Positions 56,848 through 64,000 of a DNA stretch of 64,000 bases are shown in pieces. The translations under genes and the position numbers were made by a program. This DNA comes from Tetrastigma voinierianum (Eukaryota; Streptophyta; Magnoliopsida; Vitales; Vitaceae), in NCBI GenBank assembly GCA_016808115.1, contig JAEQBH010000651.1, positions 1,054,001 to 1,118,000 of the forward strand, in the 5' to 3' direction. Each line of letters opens with the position of its first letter. The first letter of the stretch is position 1. A model generated the notes under the pieces. That model was not told the DNA's origin, made no database searches, and saw only the letters and a program-made list of their open reading frames with translations.

Positions 56848-57709
56848 TACAAGCATAACCTCTTTTAATCTTTGATTACACAGCGCCCAGCTTTTCATTT
56901 TAGATTCTGATTTTCTCTCTTCTCTCTCCTCTTTCTCTCATTTTCTCGACTGCAAACACTCCTCTGAGGATGACAACTCGAGAGGATGCGTAGACCTCTT
57001 CCTCCTTGAAGAGAGGAGAATTTCTTTGGGCTTTGGATTTGAGGTAAACTAACAGTCCTCTGTTTTTATCGTAGGCATTTATTTTTATTTATGTTCTATC
57101 CTTCACTTACAAGGGTTTAAATCTCTAAATGCATCTTGATTGACCAGTATTTACAAATCTTTAGGGTTCACATTGGATGCTTATTGTTAGATTCGAGTGA
57201 TATCCATTAGTTGCCTTCTATTTGTCAGCGTGAGATGAGTCCGGGAGGTAGGTTTCAACATGGGACCATGAATGTTTGTTAAATATCATATTTCAAAAGG
57301 GAAAATCATAGGGTTTAGTTTTTAAAGCTAAATGAAGATCCGGTTTGGGAAATGACTATATGTGATGCTCCCCAATGTGAGGAAAAAGACCGAGGACATG
57401 TTAGTTGCCTTAAAACCTAAACCCCGGTGACCCCGAAAACTTCAAGGAGTTCTATTTTACATTTTATTTTATTTATTTTTCGGTTTGCAAACCACCCGAC
57501 CCAACTGTTTTTTATCACCACCTTAAATCGAACCAAATTCACCATTTTTGACTTCCACTTAAATCATTTGTCTGAAGAAAGAAAACCCATCCACAAAGTG
57601 TTCGACCACTGGAGCCACTATCTCTTTGCTTGGTAGCTTGACTACGTGCAGGAGAATATAGGATACAAATTTTTGTTGATTAGGATCACCTAACGTGGCA
57701 CAAATCAAA

Positions 57710-57727
57710 TGGCGTATTCTTGGGGAT
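57710..57727 (+). other. Primer binding site, Athila type (decayed)
   Basis: TGGCGTATTCTTGGGGAT resembles TGGCGCCGTTGCCGGGGA, the tRNA-Asp-type site of Athila elements, with several changes. Confidence 0.55.
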
Positions 57728-57959
57728 GGTGCCAAACTCGAATGATGAGTTGAAATGTACTTGTAATCCGCATTACAAGTGTTGGTGACTTTGCTTTAGG
57801 TCCTTTTTTGAATTTAGTGTGCGAGGCTATGAGTTTCTTCACTTAGCGGTTTACCCACTTGCTTTGTTTCTTTACGATTTTTGTTTTAAGCTAACAACGA
57901 CCTTTTTTGGCAAGCTGTTTTGTGTTTTGTTTTGTTTCATTTTTGTGTAACGGTGTTTA

Positions 57960-59400
57960 TGTAGGACGAGAGGGATGCTCCAGTGAATTACGAAGAGTGA
58001 GTGCACACATTGAGCAAAATTGTGTCAGTGTGCCTGATAACCAAATGGATCCTCTACTTGAGGAACAACAAATTCAACAAGCACCCCCTATGAATCCAAC
58101 AACATATAGGTCAATGAGGTCACATATGCCCTCTGAAGTGAGTGCCATTCACGTCTTTCACAGCTGATGATCATGGTGGTAGGCTATTTGGTGCTGCTGT
58201 TCCACATGGAATGGAGAATGAGAATCCTTATACTCATATCAGGAATTCGAGTATGCACAACTTTTAAGGAAGGAGTGCCCGACATGGATTTTTCAGGTTG
58301 AAACACCTGACGTGCAAGTCAGCTGAAATATGGCTCAAATTCCGGTTGGGGCGGACAGATCAGGAGTGGGCCGAACTTGAGGCGAGTTTTAAAATGTGGT
58401 GCAACCAAGACCAACGGTTTGAAGAGACAGATCTATAACACTCGGCCTATGATATTGAGAAATTCTATCGGTGTTGGGAGAGGTTCATGGAAATGTCAAT
58501 GCGTGTCCACACCATGGTTTTGATACATGGATCTTTGGTGAATCACATTTATATAATGGTATATTGCCGCTGAAGCAGCTGCTAGAAACCATGTGTGGAG
58601 GTTATTTTTTGAGCAAGAATCCAGATGAAGCCATGGATTTCTTGAATTATGTATTTAATTTCAAGGCTTAGGGATGAACCGAATCCAAGGGAGGCCAAAA
58701 GAATGAGGCCTTCGACCCACTAAAGGGGAGGCATTTATGCACTTCAGAAGACTGGAAATGAAAACAAGAATATCAACCCTAATAGGAAGATGGAAAAAGC
58801 GGAAGGAAAAAGGCTCCATGAAGTCTTGACGTTATTTAGAAATCTTTATACAGGCCAATCCATGCATCAGTGTCATTGCTTGTCCATCCGGGAGAACAAT
58901 CAGAATGCCCCCTCGGTGAAGGATTTGATGTGAAACGTACTAATGCCATGGGCCAATACAAGGCACAACCTAATGCCCCATCTGGTATCATTTAATTCAA
59001 ATTGGAAGATACTTTAGTCTCTCCTAGAAACCTAATCCCACTTTATCATGTGCTTGGTGCCAAAAAACAACAGTTTGGTTCCTCTTCTCGACAACAGCCA
59101 TCATCATCGTCTTCTCTCACGTTGAGCAGAGCTATATTGAATTTGAGCAAGGTGGTAGGCAATTTTGTGGAAGAACAAAAGGGGATCAACGTCCTGATTG
59201 GCACAAAAAGTGTCACGTAAATCGTTGAAACGAAAGAATAGATGGGCTTGAGATCAATCTTAATGAAGAATTGTGACTGCGTATTCAATCACAAGATAAC
59301 AATTTCTTGGAAGTCTGAGGAGAGGAGGTTCCCTTCGAGCATTACCAAATCAAGGTCCATGAGGTGGGTTCGATCCATTTATTCGGGGGATAGATGAAGT
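57960..59400 (+). pseudogene. Athila-like gag
   Basis: The plus strand gives 'MNPTTYRSMRSHMPSEVS' (near 58,090-58,145), 'WAELEASF' (near 58,370), 'YRCWERFMEMSMRV' (58,460-58,500) and then 'LKQLLETMCGGYFLSKNPDE' followed by 'AMDFLNYV' (58,570-58,660). These match the gag core and the C-G-G-x-F...K-x-P-E-E-A-x-x-F-L block of Athila gag. The C-terminal end near 59,330 fits the R-F-P-S-Q block. It is frameshifted in many places and the start codon is not clear. Confidence 0.85.
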
Positions 59401-59579
59401 GAATCTTATCATCATACGAGGGAGTGGCGAAGAGATAAACTGACAGTGCCCGTAAGCTGGCGAGAGAAGCATGCAAGGAAAAAATTTGAGCGAAAGGGGA
59501 ATAATCAGTGAAGATCCAGTGAAGAAAGCATGCCTCATTTCCCGAAACCTTCTGAGGCAAGAAAAAATCCTGACAAAAT

Positions 59580-60110
59580 GAAATTTGGGAGGTGCTAAGG
59601 AAAGTGAAGGTGAACATTCCAGCACAGCGACATGATTAAGCGAGGTCCCCACTTACGCAAAGGTTCTTAAAGACTTGTGCACGGTCGAAAGGGTTAGGAA
59701 TTGAAAGAAAGCACTTCTAAAAGCGAGAGTCAATACCATAATCCCGAGCCAGACCCACGATCCGTCTGAGGATCCCGGGATCCCACCTGATATCGATTAA
59801 CATTGGTGGGACTTGCATAGACAAGGCCTTCTTAGATTTAGGGGCAGTGTAAACCTCTGCCATACTCGATTGTATAAGCAATTAGGTTTAGGGAGCTCGA
59901 CCTACCAGCATCACTTTGTCATTGGTGATCGATCCGGTGAAGATTCCTAAGAATAGTTGAGATGTCTTGGTAAGGTGAATGATTCTACTACCCGAGTAGA
60001 CTTTGTGGTGCTTGATGCGAGCCCGATATGAGTGGGCGATCGTAATGCTTATTATCCTGGGAGAGAGACCTGTTTTGGACCTTGCTGATGCGATCATCAA
60101 TTCTTAGAAA
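59580..60110 (+). pseudogene. Athila-like protease
   Basis: In shifting frames: 'VPTYAKVLKDLCTVER' (59,645-59,690), then 'DPGIPPDI', sequence fitting D-K-A-L-L-D-L-G-A-S-V-N-L at 59,820-59,860 (catalytic D-L-G), 'YKQLGLG' (59,875-59,895) and 'VDFVVLDAS' (59,997-60,025). Good order and spacing for retropepsin. Confidence 0.85.
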
Positions 60111-60450
60111 TGGAATATCACGACTCACATTTGGAAGCAGACGTGGAGCTCAATGACTACACCATGAGTAACAAGCACAAGCTAGTGGAAAATGATAATC
60201 AAGGGACTGATGAAGTTTGCTCGGTTGACCCAATCCTGGAAGCCAAATGTCCATAAATTGCAAGAATTGACTAAGGAAAATGAAACAATTGGTGGAGGAT
60301 TGAATGCTTTAGTCATTCTTGCAGAGTTAATAATCAGCCCAAAATCACCCAGTGAGAAGAAAATCAACACAAAGGAGCCAAGCATGAAGGGGCACGGTCT
60401 GAGCCCTTTATGGGGTTAAGGAGCTCCTCCTCCTTGACCCTCCATGAGTA
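60111..60450 (+). pseudogene. Linker after protease, pol breaks off
   Basis: 'LEMEYHDSHLEADVELND' fits the acidic linker between protease and RT. 'ELTKENETIGGGLNALVILA' has no known match, and '...SEPFMG' near 60,400 is where 'P-E-L-K-P-L-P...' is expected. No RT core follows. Confidence 0.5.
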
Positions 60451-61093
60451 AATCGATTATGAGTGAGCTGGTTTGGTGTCCTTTGAAACAAGCTGCATTT
60501 CAAAAAACCACTGATTTTGTTTAAAATTGGTCGATTTTCATAGTTGCCATTTTAGCAACTTTCCTTTTAGTAGCTTAATTTTAATTTTATTATACCTTTA
60601 TTCACTTAGGTTTATGATAAAAATAATTGGTATTTTGCTTTTGTTTTTAACCTGCCTAGTAAATTTTATTTATTTTTTTATCTGCGAACCCGGGTTAGGC
60701 AAAATTTCGCTAAAATGTGTGAAGTGGTCGTCGTGGCTCTTGGGCTTCTGGACTCTTCGGGTTACTTATTGATTTATAAAGGGGAGGGAGGTGTCTTCAT
60801 TTAGTTAATCACTATTTCTCTCTGGCCAGTGTGCTCCCGATCTGTACCAGACGATCCAACGTGAAGCCACGAGTGTGCCGCGGTCTGCGTCTCCTTTGCC
60901 GCCCAGCGGACCCGCGGCGCGGTGCTTAACTTCGCGAAGTGACTTGCGGGTACTCTCACCGCCCCGAGACACATCCGGGTGCCCACCTTTACTTGATCCG
61001 CGGCTGCAGGAGCCACGGTGGCAGTGTGCGCGTAGTGCCGCTACCGATTCCAGCCGTGCGCCACATGCCCTTATAGGCTCTCTGACTGCAGAC
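60451..61093 (+). other. Spacer with TATA-like box before the extra ORF
   Basis: AT-rich to 60,700, then GC-rich. GATTTATAAAGGGGAGGGAGG at about 60,770 resembles a promoter placed about 320 bp before the ATG at 61,094. Antisense ORFs (60,801-61,095) are shadows of GC-rich sequence. Confidence 0.5.
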
Positions 61094-62690
61094 ATGGTCC
61101 GTACCCGGGGTGGTTACGCTTAGGCCAGAGGTCGGTTTGAGGAACCGGGCGCCCGGCAGCTGCGGTGTCCATTCTTGATTTCATACGAATCGCGGCTGCG
61201 AGAGGCCTACAGTTGCCATCCTGGGAACACCGAGGGTTGGGGAGGAATATCGGACTAGGATGGGACCCCCGGGCCGCTCCCGGTGCCTCGAGGGGCGGCG
61301 TAGGAGGGCGACCCTCAGCGAGGCCGGACATCGGGGCCGGGAGTCCTCGACCTCGACCTCGGCCCATCCACCTTCCCACGGCGGAGGAGGCACGCCGCCC
61401 CCATCATCGCCGGCCTCGGGATCGGGCGTCAAGTGTTCAACGGGACCGATTCGGAGATGTAGATCACACGGCGAGACTTCCATGGGGGAGACACCATTAA
61501 GATATTACTTGACATTGGCCGTGGCGGCCGGTTGGGAACTCCGGCGAGGCCGATCGCGGTACTCTGTCTTGCCATTCGCGTGCATGGCGGTTCTATTATC
61601 CGGTGGTGCTTGGTTCTACCACTCATGACTTCGAGGAGTGCCGAGTCTGGCGGGCTAGATTCACCATTGACGATCATCAGGAATTACTAGGGCTGAACAT
61701 TTCGTTGCATTGGGCTGCCCGGCGATGGCCGATCTGGAGATCTCGAGATTGGCGCGACCATCCGCAGAGAGATGGTCTATTTGTCTCGCTAGAATACTAC
61801 AAGCGGGGTTGTACTCTTCGGGGAGCGACTTTGCCTCGGATGCTTCTTGTGGATCCTGCTCGGGACTTTCTTGTTCCTTTGCAGCATTACGTTCGGTAGC
61901 CGGGGGAGCCATACTCGAGGCCGCATGCGGGATCACCGGAGGATTACAGTTCGATCCTAGTACCAGTCATGACACTTCTTTGCACTTTGAGGATAAGTCC
62001 ACCAGAAGGGCTGGTTCGGCGAGGTTTCACCCTTGTTGATCGCGACTATTGACGAGGTCTGGGCATCTGGGATTCACGAGGAGCCCGAATCGAGAGGAGG
62101 GGATTAAAGTGCCCTCGGGTCCTGTCCATGGAGCGATCCGGTGACCATGCCGTCTCTTTTGTTCCTCCGGCGGGATCGGGAGGTGCCGGATGGGATGCGA
62201 GAGGACCCAAGGTGAGGGATCCTGTCCGGAGGTAGAGGTGGAGAGGGCCCAATTCCCTGAGTTAGCCTCCTCAGTCTCACCTCCACCTCATACATGACCC
62301 ACCTGCGGCATTTAGGCCAGCTTCATCTCTGGCCCGGCATTCTCGGAGCATGTTCGATTGGGTTCGGGGAGCTAAATTTCTTTGTCATGGATCTTGTCTA
62401 CGGCTTGCTACCACACGGGCGTGTTGGACTTGCGGTTGGCGGCCGAGGCCATATAGAGCATCATGCCATGCTTCTACGTATCATGAGCCGCTCGGTCTCA
62501 GCGAGCACACATCGAGATTGGTCTGGCGTGCTCATTGGAGCGTGCTAACGGCGCGGCGACATCGGATCCACCAGCACATCCACCATCACTGCGAGAGTGA
62601 GGTGGTCACACTCATTTCTCTAGCTTTCCTATCCAGTGAGGCATGTTTATACTTAGGTTGGGAGGAAAAGGCTAGAGTTAAGTAATCTTA
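61094..62690 (+). pseudogene. Extra ORF, MVRTRGG type (plant transposon protein)
   Basis: It begins 'MVRTRGG' at 61,094, the hallmark start of a large plant family of gypsy-borne proteins. The body fits that family in shifted frames: 'RGVPSLAG' then 'FTIDDHQELLGLNISLHW' (about 61,630-61,720), 'RGATLPRMLLVDPARDFLVP' and 'LQHYV' (61,830-61,897), and a C-terminal part at 62,300-62,680. Function unknown. High G+C and at least six frame changes distinguish it from the gag-protease part. Minus-strand ORFs over it are shadows. Confidence 0.7.
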
Positions 62691-63891
62691 TCATGTTTTA
62701 TCTTGTTTCGAAACTTATTGCCTCATTTTGTATAGGATTCATGTGTGCTTGATAGTAGGTCATTGATACTTTTGTTATGTTTAGCTATATTAGCATGTAT
62801 TAGCCATTTTGGTTACTCTCAAAAAGCTTTATAGCATTATTCTGGATTCTACACTTTTGCAAATCACTTTTGTTCCTACATTTTGTGTTTCTACTCTTGC
62901 CTTGAATTGAAAAATTGAAGCCCTGGTTGTTACCTTAATGATAGAACAGCTCCATGCATGATTTAGTTTTTGGTCAATTGAAGTTCCAGTATATTCAACT
63001 TTGAACATTCCCCCTTTAAATTTAATTCACACCTTTGCACACCCGGATTGTACGATAGGTTGAGAGCTATTTACCTCTTTTCAGCTTTCTGCCGGCCTTA
63101 GATACGTGATGACCCATAATAGGTTTGAGTTACCCATGTATGAAGACCCGATGTGATCTTCAAATGAAAAAGAAAAGAAAAGCAAAAAGAAAAAGAAAGA
63201 AGAAAAAGAAGAATAAAAGCGTGAGCTTTGCCTTGAAACCGACATGGTCAGGGGTATATGGCGAAAGCCTTCAAAGCTTCGATACCCTAAGCCTTAGTGG
63301 TTAAGGAGTCATCAGGCTTAGTGTTAAACTACCTGCGGTGGATGGGTAGAGTTGCGTGTTATAGGTGCTTAATTCTCGAAGTCGTTCGAAGTCACGGTGA
63401 AGCACCAACGAGTTTGTGGTCAGTGATCCTTTTGGCTTGATGCCACAAACCTTAATTGGTTGGGAGTGTGGTGGACCCAGTTACCTGATTTCAGTGAAGT
63501 CGAGTTTAGAATTGCACCCTACAATGTAATCAAATAAAGAAATAAGAGTGTAGCTAATCCTATTTAGGTTGGTCAACAGTTTAAAGCCATGGCAGTAGCT
63601 AGGTTGGGGGGAGGGAATAGCTTTGCAATTTATTGGCTCAAGCTGGTTACCTTAGGAACAATTAGACTTTAGTGGAAGTTCAGGTTGACTTCCTTGGAAC
63701 TGATGCTGCCTTAAAGCTAGTTCTTATATGGTTTTTGTTCTTTCATGTCGGTTTTCGTACAGGGTGTAAATTGTTCTGTTTTAAAGTGAAACCTATCCAT
63801 ACATACACTTTTTGAACCATATACACTTTTTGCAAAAGCACAACATGCATACCCTTCTTGTTTTAGCATTGCTAAGGGACTAGCAATGTGT
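62691..63891 (+). other. Non-coding 3' region with purine-rich run
   Basis: AT-rich; 63,163-63,218 is almost pure A/G (AAAGAAAAGAAAAGCAAAAAG type). CTAGGTTGGGGGGAGGG at 63,600 is a polypurine-like string, a possible second primer. No ORF with a domain; 63,717-63,929 minus is chance. Confidence 0.6.
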
Positions 63892-63902
63892 CGGTTGGGG
63901 GG
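63892..63902 (+). other. Polypurine tract
   Basis: GGTTGGGGGG directly before the 3' LTR start TGTGATTAG. Confidence 0.75.
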
Positions 63903-64000
63903 TGTGATTAGTGCCCAAAAAGTGCTCATTTTGTAACCCTATTCAGGAGAGATAGGTTTTGGAGTGCTTTTCGCGCGCTAATCATATTATTGAGCGATTG
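63903..64000 (+). mobile_element. 3' LTR start (cut by window end)
   Basis: TGTGATTAGTGCCCAAAAAG and the fold-back GCGCGCTAATCA match 56,187-56,262 with about 15% differences. Confidence 0.85.

Larger units (their letters stand above)
56187..57702 (+). mobile_element. 5' LTR of the plus-strand Athila-like element
   Basis: TGTGATTAGT at 56,187 equals the 3' LTR start at 63,903, and both are followed by a CCCAAA...AGGTTTT...GCGC.CTAATC block that folds back on the start. TATA box GGCTATATAAGCTCC is at about 56,833-56,847. The end was set at a CA before the primer site; a U3 palindrome cluster lies at 56,490-56,705. Confidence 0.82.
56187..64000 (+). mobile_element. Athila-like element without RT/integrase (plus)
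   Basis: 5' LTR 56,187-57,702, primer site, gag, protease, then a spacer with a TATA-like box, an extra ORF (61,094-62,690), a purine-rich 3' region, polypurine tract and the first 98 bp of the 3' LTR (63,903 on). No RT, RNase H or integrase motif was found between 60,120 and 61,090. It is therefore probably non-autonomous, or pol was deleted. The right end and TSD are outside the window. Confidence 0.85.

Noticed and set aside
61071..61483. Overlapping minus-strand ORFs of about 100 residues
   Set aside because: Shadows of the GC-rich plus-strand extra ORF.

Overview
The window is repeat-dominated plant nuclear DNA, most likely from a eudicot. The evidence is plant-type Ty1/copia and Ty3/gypsy (chromovirus/Tekay-like and Athila-like) retrotransposons, a plant L1-type LINE, tRNA-derived SINEs, initiator-tRNA-Met and Athila-type primer sites, and a broken tau-class glutathione S-transferase (GST). 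I see no intact host gene, rRNA, tRNA or CRISPR. Almost every coding stretch is broken by stops and frameshifts, so domains are recognised piecewise. Element assignments come from reading motifs by eye; no alignment or search was run.

Layout. 1-1,410: start of a minus-strand copia element. 2,004-4,541: long gypsy LTR with a 38-bp minisatellite. 4,822-19,473: a nest in which a SINE holds a LINE in its tail, the LINE holds a degraded chromovirus (6,493-15,246) and a copia deletion derivative (16,506-18,292), and the latter holds a gypsy integrase fragment. 19,709-20,014 and 30,574-30,625: a minus-strand GST pseudogene split by a copia element (20,015-30,573) that itself holds two solo LTRs with perfect target-site duplications (TSDs). 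30,626-34,396: gypsy LTR and leader/gag remains with another solo LTR (33,688-34,328). 34,397-39,100: very AT-rich DNA with a roughly 620-bp tandem repeat and a SINE with an 11-bp TSD. 39,302-44,849: chromovirus LTRs and a decayed pol. 44,850-56,186: a minus-strand Athila-like element. 56,187-64,000: a plus-strand Athila-like element with gag, protease and an extra ORF but no recognisable RT, RNase H or integrase.

The most interesting signal is not a gene. Two LTRs and one leader region each carry a dense cluster of short palindromes, and the word differs by element: TGTATTGCAATACA (13.0-13.3 kb), ATGTCGCGACAT (46.3-47.2 kb) and AGCGAAATTTCGCT (56.5-56.7 kb). Two chromovirus LTRs carry the same 38-bp minisatellite on opposite strands. 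The window therefore gives a readable relative chronology of insertions and a comparison of how LTRs build up repeated cis motifs.
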